Shown here one piece after another: positions 26,457 through 33,410 of a stretch of DNA of 54,643 nucleotides. The first letter of the stretch is position 1; every line of letters begins with the position of its first letter. The translations under genes and the position numbers were made by a program. The stretch comes from an uncultured Sphingobacteriales bacterium (lineage in GTDB: Bacteria; Bacteroidota; Bacteroidia; Chitinophagales; Chitinophagaceae), in the NCBI GenBank assembly GCA_946479435.1, contig CAMLFX010000008.1, forward strand, positions 1 through 54,643, in the 5' to 3' direction. The notes below the pieces were generated by a model, which worked only from the letters and a program-made list of their open reading frames with translations, did not search any database and was not told the origin of the DNA.

Positions 26457-27422
26457 ATGCACAGTTTCAGCCTGCTAGTTGAACTATTTGAAGAACGCTT
26501 AAAAGAATCATTGCCTTTTCCGCAATTGCCATCGGGCCTGTACGACCCCTGCAGGTATTTTATGGAACTGGGTGGTAAAAGAGTAAGGCCGGTGCTATGC
26601 CTGATGAGCAACGAATTGTTTGGTGATATAACGGAAGATGCATGGCATGGTGCCATGGGTATTGAGTTGTTTCACAACTTTACCCTGATACATGATGATA
26701 TAATGGACAGGGCCCCGCTACGCAGGGGTAAAGAAACCGTTCATGAAAAATATAACCTCACTACAGCTATTTTATCCGGCGATGTGCTGAATATATATGC
26801 TTACGATCAACTGGCTAAAATACACACCAGCCTGCCGCAGGTATTGCAGCTATTCAATAAAACATCGATAGAAGTTTGCGAAGGTCAGCAATGGGATATG
26901 GATTTTGAGAGCCGTAATGATGTAAGTATTGAAGAATATATACACATGATTACGCTGAAAACATCGGTGCTACTGGCATGCAGCTTAAAGATGGGCGCCC
27001 TGTTAGGTGGAGCAACTGAAGGCAATGCAAATAAGCTGTATGAATTTGGTAAAAACCTGGGTATCGCCTTCCAATTGCAGGACGATTATTTAGATGCTTT
27101 TGGCAGCACTGATAAATTAGGTAAGCAAAATGGTGGTGATATCATTGCTAATAAAAAAACATATTTGCACCTAAGCGCAGTGGGCAATGCCAACCATTTG
27201 CAGCGTAAAGAAATAGATGATGTATTACTGATGGAGAGCACTGATAAAGTGCCTGCTATGCTCAATTTATTTGCAAGTACCAAGGCCGATGAAGCATGCA
27301 GGCAAGCTGTACAACAATATTCGGATATGGCTTTTAAATGCCTGGAAGAGGCAGCTGTTGTCAGCAAGCGTAAAGAGCCATTATTCGAATTGGCGCAATA
27401 CTTATTGATGAGAGACCGGTAG
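26457..27422 (+). CDS. Polyprenyl (isoprenyl) diphosphate synthase
   Basis: Condenses isopentenyl diphosphate with allylic diphosphates to make a trans-prenyl chain. The 321-residue protein has the first Asp-rich motif DDIMD at 80-84 followed by RAPLRRGKETVH, and the second in FQLQDDYLDAFG (about 205-216). The pattern before the first motif (LFHNFTLIH) leaves the product length uncertain; geranylgeranyl or a longer chain is possible. It follows RNase R by 3 bp and ends the ftcD-lpxK-rnr operon. Confidence 0.9.
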   Translation: MHSFSLLVELFEERLKESLPFPQLPSGLYDPCRYFMELGGKRVRPVLCLMSNELFGDITEDAWHGAMGIELFHNFTLIHDDIMDRAPLRRGKETVHEKYNLTTAILSGDVLNIYAYDQLAKIHTSLPQVLQLFNKTSIEVCEGQQWDMDFESRNDVSIEEYIHMITLKTSVLLACSLKMGALLGGATEGNANKLYEFGKNLGIAFQLQDDYLDAFGSTDKLGKQNGGDIIANKKTYLHLSAVGNANHLQRKEIDDVLLMESTDKVPAMLNLFASTKADEACRQAVQQYSDMAFKCLEEAAVVSKRKEPLFELAQYLLMRDR

Positions 27423-27476
27423 TACGCTCAATAGTATTTTTTTGACTTTTGCATTTTGAATTTTTAATTTAAAAAA

Positions 27477-27884
27477 ATGAATTACTGGCTGGTAAAATCA
27501 GAGCCCTTTAAATATAGTTGGGAGCAGTTTAATAAAGACGGTAAAACCCATTGGGATGGCGTGCGCAATTATGCCGCGCGAAACAACCTCAAGGCAATGG
27601 CTAAGGGTGACCAGGTATTTTTCTACCATAGCAACGAAGGGCTGGCTATAGTAGGCATTGCCGAAGTGGTTAAATCAGCCTACCAGGATCCTACAACCGA
27701 TGACCCCAATTGGGTAGTCGTTGATCTGAAACCAATACAAACATTGAAGAAGCCTGTGACGCTTGCTGATATAAAGGCAGAACCTTCACTTGCTGATATG
27801 GATCTGGTACGTTTATCACGCTTGTCGGTAGGTGCTGTAAAACCTGCCGAGTATAAAAAGATAATGAAAATGGCAGGGCACTAA
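27477..27884 (+). CDS. EVE domain-containing protein
   Basis: A 135-residue single-domain EVE protein (PUA-like fold): MNYWLVKSEPFKYSWEQF, THWDGVRNYAARNNLKAMAKGDQVFFYHS, GIAEVVKSAYQDPT. The family binds modified bases, by analogy with YTH and thymocyte nuclear protein 1; EVE proteins in bacteria are often linked to modified-DNA restriction, but no such genes are present here. Its stop overlaps the converging sterol desaturase-like gene by 4 bp. Confidence 0.92.
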   Translation: MNYWLVKSEPFKYSWEQFNKDGKTHWDGVRNYAARNNLKAMAKGDQVFFYHSNEGLAIVGIAEVVKSAYQDPTTDDPNWVVVDLKPIQTLKKPVTLADIKAEPSLADMDLVRLSRLSVGAVKPAEYKKIMKMAGH

Positions 27885-28831
27885 TCCAGCGCTTCTTCTA
27901 ATATTCTTACTTTTCTCTTAGCAGCCTTTTGGGTTGCTTTTTTTTGGTTTGCTTCCCACTCTCGCTGCAATGCTTTGGTGGTTTTACGGCTGCCATCATG
28001 GCTCCAGCCCGGTACTTTGAAGAGGTATCCCAGCTTTTGTGTGAAACTGATAGGTTGTTTCAGGTCTTTACCAATGCTTTTCCATTCGTGAAAGATGATG
28101 CCAACCGGGTGGTGCGGGTTTTCTACCGGCGATGTTAATCCATATACAGGCGGCTCTTCCGGCATCTCTTCTATAAAGGTGCCAAACATCCTGTCCCAGA
28201 TAATAAGCGCCATACCCATGTTCTTATCAAGATATGGTATGTTGCTGGCATGGTGTACCCGGTGGTGCGATGGAGTTACGAATATATATTCAATGATCTT
28301 CGGCAATTTTCCTACAGCCTGCGTATGTACCAGTATGCCATATATCTGCGTTATAGCATACATAAACAGTATATCAACAGGTTGAAAACCGAGTATGGCT
28401 AAAGGTATAAAGTATAGGTAGCGGTAAAAAGGCATGAATACCGATGAGCGGAAACCCGTTGTAAGGTTATATTCTTCTGAAGAATGGTGTGTGACATGCA
28501 CTGCCCAGAAGAAACGTACACGGTGGTCAATATAATGCTCCAGCCAGAACATAAGGTCTTCGCACAAGAACAGGGCCACCCAATATACAATCGGGTTCCA
28601 GGCAATATTAAATTGATATTGTGCGGCAAATATGAGCACTGCAAGCGCTACACCACGTAGTAATAAGTCAACACCGGCATTCACAATATTCATGTAAATA
28701 TTTACCAGCGTTTCTTTCAGGCTATAATACTTCCACCCATGAAAATGGCTTAATACCAGTTCCAGTGGTATCAGAATGGCGTAAATGGGAATGGAAAACA
28801 GCAACAATATTTGCTTATGTAGCTGATCCAT
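27881..28831 (-). CDS. Sterol desaturase / fatty acid hydroxylase family protein
   Basis: A 316-residue integral membrane di-iron oxygenase. The histidine clusters are visible as EHYIDHR, HVTHHSSEEYN and SHHRVHHASN, with four or so membrane segments around them (QILLLFSIPIYAILIPLELVL, LVNIYMNIVNAGVDLLLRGVALAVLIF). Bacteroidota members include hydroxylases of lipids and carotenoids; the substrate is unknown. The C terminus is long and basic (TTKALQREWEANQKKATQKAAKRK). Confidence 0.88.
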   Translation of the reverse strand: MDQLHKQILLLFSIPIYAILIPLELVLSHFHGWKYYSLKETLVNIYMNIVNAGVDLLLRGVALAVLIFAAQYQFNIAWNPIVYWVALFLCEDLMFWLEHYIDHRVRFFWAVHVTHHSSEEYNLTTGFRSSVFMPFYRYLYFIPLAILGFQPVDILFMYAITQIYGILVHTQAVGKLPKIIEYIFVTPSHHRVHHASNIPYLDKNMGMALIIWDRMFGTFIEEMPEEPPVYGLTSPVENPHHPVGIIFHEWKSIGKDLKQPISFTQKLGYLFKVPGWSHDGSRKTTKALQREWEANQKKATQKAAKRKVRILEEALD

Positions 28832-28869
28832 AATAAGTTATCATTTATGATTATATCGGAAAAGTCCTC

Positions 28870-28877
28870 AAAAATAC
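28870..28877 (-). promoter_or_regulatory. -7 element of sterol desaturase-like gene
   Basis: TATTTTTG on the minus strand, 38 nt before the start codon at 28831. Confidence 0.4.
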
Positions 28878-28889
28878 GAAGGCTTCCTG

Positions 28890-29453
28890 TTATATGGTCA
28901 TTATTTCTTTTTCCTTGTCTTTACAGTGCTGGTCAACCAAAACTATATGTTTATCGGTAACCACCTGTACACGTGCTTCAGCATCTTTAGCAGCATCTTC
29001 GCTAAGGCCATCTTTTTGCTGTTTCTTTATTTGCTCAATAGCCTCGCGGCGTATATTACGAACCGATATTTTAGCATTTTCACCTTCGCCGTTTACCCTT
29101 TTTACCAGTTCTTTACGGCGCTCCTCAGTAAGTGGCGGTAAAAACAGGCGTATCATGGTACCATCGTTTTGCGGGTTCAGGCCTATGTTCGATGCAATAA
29201 TGGCCTTTTCTATTGGCGCCATCATTTGTTTTTCCCAGGGCTGTATAGCCAAAGTACGTGCATCAGGCACCGTGATGTTGGCTACTTGGGCTAATGGAGT
29301 AGCAGAGCCATAATAATCAACAAAAACACCATCCAGTATTTGCGGGTTTGCTTTACCGGCGCGTATCCGGCTTAGCTCTGTTTCCAGGTGGTCTATGGCG
29401 CGCTTCATTTGTTGAGAAGCATCATTGAATATATTGTCTAATACCTCGCTCAT
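28890..29453 (-). CDS. frr: Ribosome recycling factor
   Basis: Splits post-termination ribosomes together with EF-G. The 187-residue length and blocks MKRAIDHLETELSRIRAGKANPQILDGV, DYYGSATPLAQVANI, ARTLAIQPWEK, IGLNPQNDGTMIRLFLPPLTEERRKEL are typical. pyrH, the common neighbour, is not present. It diverges from the Fe-S carrier gene at 29618. Confidence 0.97.
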   Translation of the reverse strand: MSEVLDNIFNDASQQMKRAIDHLETELSRIRAGKANPQILDGVFVDYYGSATPLAQVANITVPDARTLAIQPWEKQMMAPIEKAIIASNIGLNPQNDGTMIRLFLPPLTEERRKELVKRVNGEGENAKISVRNIRREAIEQIKKQQKDGLSEDAAKDAEARVQVVTDKHIVLVDQHCKDKEKEIMTI

Positions 29454-29479
29454 GATAATTTTTTTGATTTTGCAGGAGG

Positions 29480-29513
29480 CAAATGTAAAAAATGTTCGCC
29501 AGTTTATGCCAAA
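29480..29513 (-). promoter_or_regulatory. Promoter of frr
   Basis: On the minus strand TTTG (29513-29510), a 22-bp spacer and TACATTTG (29487-29480) followed by CC, 26 nt before the ATG. This matches the Bacteroidota -33/-7 consensus. Confidence 0.6.
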
Positions 29514-29565
29514 CTCACGGTTCTCTATATCTTTATTGATGCAAATAATACTTTAACTATCCTTA

Positions 29566-29597
29566 TTTGGATACCCCTGAATGGTGTGGTAACTTTG
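29566..29597 (+). promoter_or_regulatory. Promoter of A-type Fe-S carrier gene
   Basis: TTTG (29566-29569), a 20-bp spacer and TAACTTTG (29590-29597) followed by CATA. It is a full consensus match 20 nt before the TTG start codon, and it helps to fix that start. Confidence 0.7.
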
Positions 29598-29617
29598 CAT
29601 AAACATTTAATATAAAA

Positions 29618-29962
29618 TTGGAAACGACAGTACAAAGCCCGGTTACGCTAACGGAAGGAGCAATAAAAGAATTGCACAGGGTGATGAATGAGCCCGATTT
29701 TGATAAAACCCAGTTTTTGCGTGTAGGTGTAAAAGGTGGTGGCTGTTCCGGCCTAAGCTATTTATTGGGTTTCGATAATAAGGAAGATGACGACGAGATA
29801 TATGAAATTTCTGATATACCTGTGGTCATGAAAAAAGCACACGGCCTGTACCTGCATGGTATGGAGGTTGACTTTTCTGATGGGTTGAACGCCCGTGGTT
29901 TCGTCTTCAAAAACCCTAATGCCAGCAGTACCTGCGGTTGCGGTACTTCTTTCGCTGTATAA
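29618..29962 (+). CDS. A-type iron-sulfur cluster carrier (IscA/SufA/ErpA family)
   Basis: A 114-residue HesB/IscA-family protein that delivers Fe-S clusters to apoproteins. The three ligand cysteines are Cys43 (GGGCSGLSY) and Cys106/Cys108 (STCGCGTSF). The start is TTG at 29618: an in-frame stop lies 18 nt upstream, no ATG occurs before residue 23, and the consensus promoter lies just upstream. No other isc or suf gene is nearby. Confidence 0.92.
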   Translation: METTVQSPVTLTEGAIKELHRVMNEPDFDKTQFLRVGVKGGGCSGLSYLLGFDNKEDDDEIYEISDIPVVMKKAHGLYLHGMEVDFSDGLNARGFVFKNPNASSTCGCGTSFAV

Positions 29963-29967
29963 TATAT

Positions 29968-30612
29968 ATGAGAATTGTTAAAACTATCCTGGTTATAGCG
30001 CTGCTGTATTTGGCTATGGTAGCTACCGCTCAAACCAACGCACCTCGTCCTGCTAATATTAATAAGTTAGATCTGCGTGGTAAACGAACCGGTATGTGGG
30101 TAATAAGCCAACCGGAGCGTATGGGCGAAGAAGGCTACACTGAATTTGGTAGTTACGACCGCGGTAGCAAGTATGGTGCGTGGTATAAATTAGATGAACA
30201 AGGTGAGCTGATAGCGATGGAAACATATAGGAACAATGTGCTGGATGGTGAAGCAAAGTATTTTGAACGTGGTTTTTTGATTGCCACAGGCAATTATAGG
30301 GGTTTAAATCCTGCCAGGGCAGTTGATACATTCATAGTAGAGAACCCAATAACAGGCGAACAATCTTTGCGGTCCATATCTACCGACAGGCGAACAGTTC
30401 GGCACGGCTTGTGGCGCTTTTATGATGCCCGTACCGGCCGTCTATTGCGCGAAGAAGATTACCAGGTAGATGAGCTGGTGTACCAAAAGGAGTTCCCAAT
30501 GTCGAAAGAAGACAGCCTTTACTACCAGAAACGTATTGAGAAAATGCCCCACAAGCAGAAATCGAACTACTACAAGCCACCCGCAGATAAACAGACTAGT
30601 TATTTAAGGTAG
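29968..30612 (+). CDS. Secreted MORN-like repeat protein
   Basis: A 214-residue protein with signal peptide (MRIVKTILVIALLYLAMVATAQ). Repeated YG-x-W-Y / G-x-x-x-Y blocks follow (GKRTGMWVISQPE, SKYGAWYKLDEQGELIAMETYRNN, HGLWRFYDARTGRLLREEDY), the pattern of MORN-type or YwqK-like proteins. The ATG at 29968, 5 bp after the Fe-S carrier stop, is chosen over 29938 because it starts the signal peptide. It is probably cotranscribed with the carrier gene. Role unknown. Confidence 0.75.
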   Translation: MRIVKTILVIALLYLAMVATAQTNAPRPANINKLDLRGKRTGMWVISQPERMGEEGYTEFGSYDRGSKYGAWYKLDEQGELIAMETYRNNVLDGEAKYFERGFLIATGNYRGLNPARAVDTFIVENPITGEQSLRSISTDRRTVRHGLWRFYDARTGRLLREEDYQVDELVYQKEFPMSKEDSLYYQKRIEKMPHKQKSNYYKPPADKQTSYLR

Positions 30613-30673
30613 TATTACTATTGTATATATTCAACCTTCCATTTTGACCTTCGACTTCTCCGATAAACTAACC

Positions 30674-31600
30674 ATGTTCGAAAACCGCTTGCGGAAGATG
30701 TACAAGCATTACAGCAAGACGGCACGCAGGCAAGATATTGCCTGCTACCGCTTTTACGATCATGACCTGCCCGAGTTTCCTTTTGCCATTGACATATACA
30801 AAGACGTAGTGCATGCTGCCGAATACAAACGCAAGCATGGCATGGAAGACGAGGAGCACGATGCCTGGCTGAACGCTTGTAAGGAAGTGATTGCTCAGGT
30901 ACTAGAGATTGAACCTTCTGTAGTATTCATGAAGCAACGCCAGCGTAAGACCAACAGGCAAGGGCAGTACGAGAAGTTCGCTGAGCAAAAGGTGGAACGT
31001 ATAGTGCCGGAGAATGGGCTTAGCTTCATCATCAACCTGACCGACTACCTGGATACAGGCTTGTTCCTGGACCATCGCATAACCCGCAACATGGTGCGGG
31101 AAGATGTGAAGGACAAACGCGTGCTCAACCTGTTCTGCTATACGGGTGCATTCAGTGTGTATGCAGCACATGGTGGTGCAATGAGTGTTACATCGGTCGA
31201 TATGTCGCGTACCTACCTGAACTGGGCCAAGCGCAACATGCAGTACAATAAGCTGTATGTGGAAGAGAAGCATAGTTTCATACAGGATGATGTGATGCAA
31301 CTGATCAAAGAACTACCTGCCGATACATTTGACCTGATCATCTGCGATCCCCCAACGTTCTCGAACAGCAAGCGTATGGAAGACACCTTTGATGTACAAC
31401 GCGACCATGTTACACTATTGAAGCGACTATTGAAGAGCTGTACGGATGGTGGTAAGATCTACTTCAGTAATAACTACACCGACTTTGTGCTGGACAGGGA
31501 TAATATACCAACGCCCTCTATACAAGATATAACCAACGCAACCACTCCGTTCGACTTCCAGGGCAGGCTGAGCAGGAAGTGTTACATAATAGAAAAATAG
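30674..31600 (+). CDS. rlmK: RlmK-like 23S rRNA (guanine-N7) methyltransferase
   Basis: A 308-residue class I SAM methyltransferase matching the C-terminal (RlmK) half of E. coli RlmKL along its length: FENRLRKMYKHYSKTARRQDIACYR, LTDYLDTGLFLDHRITR, VLNLFCYTGAFSVYAA, TSVDMSRTYLNWAKRNM, and DPPTFSNSKRMEDTFDVQRDH. The RlmL half (THUMP plus m2G2445 methyltransferase) is absent, so this is a stand-alone RlmK. The ATG at 30674 aligns with the domain start and is preferred to a TTG at 30644. Confidence 0.88.
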   Translation: MFENRLRKMYKHYSKTARRQDIACYRFYDHDLPEFPFAIDIYKDVVHAAEYKRKHGMEDEEHDAWLNACKEVIAQVLEIEPSVVFMKQRQRKTNRQGQYEKFAEQKVERIVPENGLSFIINLTDYLDTGLFLDHRITRNMVREDVKDKRVLNLFCYTGAFSVYAAHGGAMSVTSVDMSRTYLNWAKRNMQYNKLYVEEKHSFIQDDVMQLIKELPADTFDLIICDPPTFSNSKRMEDTFDVQRDHVTLLKRLLKSCTDGGKIYFSNNYTDFVLDRDNIPTPSIQDITNATTPFDFQGRLSRKCYIIEK

Positions 31601-33148
31601 CTAGAACCAACTACTGTTCTTTTTGCTGCGTCTTGTTGTACCCGTTACCCCTAAAGAGCCTAACAAACTGCGGACAATAGCATTGCCTGCAGTACGCATC
31701 ATGCTTTTTACAACGGTGTTATCGCCAATGGTTTCCAGCAGGCCTTTTTCTTCTTTTTCAGCTGCCTTGCGTTTGGCAGGGGCCTCTTCTTTTGCTGTGG
31801 CCAGTTTGCCGTTCAGTATTTCGTAAGCGCTTTCACGGTTTACCTCTTCAGCGTACTTTTTTACTAATGGCGATTTTGCAACCAGTTGATCTATCTCTTG
31901 CTGCGTCAAAACATCCATCCTCGACTTTGGCGGGCAAAGCATGGTAGCGACTAGCGGAGTAGGGATGCCTTTCTCATTCAATAAACTTATCAAGGCTTCG
32001 CCTATACCTAATTGCGTGATGATATCTTCTGTTTTATAGAATTCACTATCGGGGTAGTTGGCGGCAGTTTTTACAATGTCTTTTCTATCGTTCGCTGTGA
32101 AGGCGCGTAGTGCATGCTGTATTTTCATGCCCAATTGACCCAATACACCCGGCGCTATATCCATTGGATTTTGCGTACTAAAGAAGATGCCAATACCTTT
32201 TGAACGTATCAGTTTGATGACAGTTTCTAATTGTTGTAATAGTACATCACTTGCATCGCTGAATATCAGGTGCGCTTCATCAATGAACATGACCAGTTTG
32301 GGTTGATCGAGATCGCCCTCTTCAGGTAGTGTTGCATATAGTTCCGATAGCAATTGCAACATGAACGTTGAAAATAGCTTTGGCCTGTCTTGCAAGTCGG
32401 TAACACGTACTATTGAAATAACACCACGTCCGTCATCGCCAATACGCATCAAATCCTCTACTTCAAAAGAGCGTTCGCCAAAGAAGAGGTCGGCACCTTG
32501 CTGTTGCAGTTCTATCACCTTACGCATTACCGTGCCAACCGATGCCGCAGAGATATTGCCATATTCCTTTCCCAGTTCTGCCTTGCCTTCGTTGGCTGCC
32601 CATTGTAATGTTTTTTGCAGATCCTGCAGATCAAGCAGCGGCATCTGGTGGTCATCACAATATTTGAACAGCATAGAAAGTATGCTGCCCTGTGTATCGT
32701 TCAACGAAAGTATTTTGGACAATAGTACCGGGCCAAATTCAGTAACCGTAGCGCGCAATCTTACCCCCGGTTCTTTACTTATCGATAGCAGTTCAACAGG
32801 ATAGCCTTGTGCCACCCAGTCAATACCAGTTTGCGCTGCACGTTCAGCTATCTTATTGTTGTTAGTACCCGGTGCAGCAATGCCACTCAGGTCACCTTTT
32901 ATATCCAGCATCAGCACGGGCACACTGGCATCGCTCAAGGCTTCTGCTAATACTTGCAGTGTTTTTGTTTTGCCAGTACCCGTAGCGCCACTTATCAGCC
33001 CATGGCGGTTCATGGTTTTTAGCGGAACGCAAACAGTAGCTTCATTTACCAATTCTCCATCTAACAAACCTTTCCCTAATAAAAGCGATGCGCCTTTAAA
33101 TGTATATCCTTTATTGATTGTTTCTATGAACTGGGCTTTCTTATCCAT
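31601..33148 (-). CDS. HerA/YjgR-like ATPase (DUF853)
   Basis: A 515-residue P-loop ATPase of the HerA-FtsK superfamily, DUF853/YjgR group. Walker A is GATGTGKT at 54-61, Walker B KLVMFIDEAHLIF, with a downstream arginine-bearing segment (IRSKGIGIFFSTQNPMDI). The C terminus is basic and low in complexity. The cellular role of the family is unsettled. Its stop abuts the RlmK-like stop with no spacing. A second copy of the intergenic repeat lies 33 bp upstream of its start. Confidence 0.9.
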   Translation of the reverse strand: MDKKAQFIETINKGYTFKGASLLLGKGLLDGELVNEATVCVPLKTMNRHGLISGATGTGKTKTLQVLAEALSDASVPVLMLDIKGDLSGIAAPGTNNNKIAERAAQTGIDWVAQGYPVELLSISKEPGVRLRATVTEFGPVLLSKILSLNDTQGSILSMLFKYCDDHQMPLLDLQDLQKTLQWAANEGKAELGKEYGNISAASVGTVMRKVIELQQQGADLFFGERSFEVEDLMRIGDDGRGVISIVRVTDLQDRPKLFSTFMLQLLSELYATLPEEGDLDQPKLVMFIDEAHLIFSDASDVLLQQLETVIKLIRSKGIGIFFSTQNPMDIAPGVLGQLGMKIQHALRAFTANDRKDIVKTAANYPDSEFYKTEDIITQLGIGEALISLLNEKGIPTPLVATMLCPPKSRMDVLTQQEIDQLVAKSPLVKKYAEEVNRESAYEILNGKLATAKEEAPAKRKAAEKEEKGLLETIGDNTVVKSMMRTAGNAIVRSLLGSLGVTGTTRRSKKNSSWF

Positions 33149-33181
33149 AAACTGGCCAATAATGCATTGTGATTATTTATG

Positions 33182-33340
33182 TTTGTTGTTCAATTTTGTT
33201 GAAAAAACAGGAAAAAATAAAAAAAATCCGTGCGACAATTCACCGGCAAAACCGTTTATGGTAAAGAGTTTCAAGCCTGAAATGTCGTTTGTCATTTTAT
33301 TTGCATTGAACAATTTTGAACATCGTATATTTTTATTTTT
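33182..33340 (-). repeat. Intergenic repeat element, copy 2 (inverted ends)
   Basis: Left end 33182-33201 equals the left end of copy 1 at 19 of 20 bases; the right end carries the shared GAACATCGTATATT. The two ends are again imperfect inverted repeats (about 14 of 18). The interior differs from copy 1, yet a GC-rich minus-strand hairpin before the T tract is kept. It lies between the acyl-CoA dehydrogenase and ATPase genes. Like copy 1, it sits upstream of a minus-strand gene. Confidence 0.6.
33211..33246 (-). terminator. Terminator-like hairpin inside repeat copy 2
   Basis: On the minus strand CCGGTG (33246-33241) pairs with CACGG (33232-33228) with one bulged G and an 8-nt loop, followed by ATTTTTTTTATT. 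The stem sequence differs from copy 1 but the position is the same. Confidence 0.4.
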
Positions 33341-33352
33341 CACCGTTAAAAT

Positions 33353-33385
33353 ATAATAGCAAATATACAATATATTTGCTATTAT
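33353..33385. promoter_or_regulatory. Perfect 15-bp palindrome overlapping a promoter
   Basis: The arms 33353-33367 and 33371-33385 are exact inverted repeats (ATAATAGCAAATATA and its complement) around a CAA centre. The minus-strand -7 element TATATTTG (33367-33360) lies inside one arm. This is the geometry of an operator. It starts 25 bp beyond the acyl-CoA dehydrogenase stop, so a role in ending that transcript is also possible. Confidence 0.55.
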
Positions 33386-33392
33386 CATTCAA
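33360..33392 (-). promoter_or_regulatory. Promoter for repeat copy 2 / ATPase gene
   Basis: On the minus strand TTG (33392-33390), a 22-bp spacer and TATATTTG (33367-33360) match the Bacteroidota consensus. Transcription would begin near 33353 and run through the repeat toward the ATPase gene. Confidence 0.5.
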
Positions 33393-33410
33393 TTTGTTTC
33401 TTCGGCTGTT

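Larger units (their letters stand above)
33149..33410. other. Intergenic region with repeat and palindrome
   Basis: This 262-bp gap between the acyl-CoA dehydrogenase stop and the ATPase start is filled by repeat copy 2 (33182-33340) and a perfect palindrome (33353-33385). No protein gene is supported. Confidence 0.6.
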
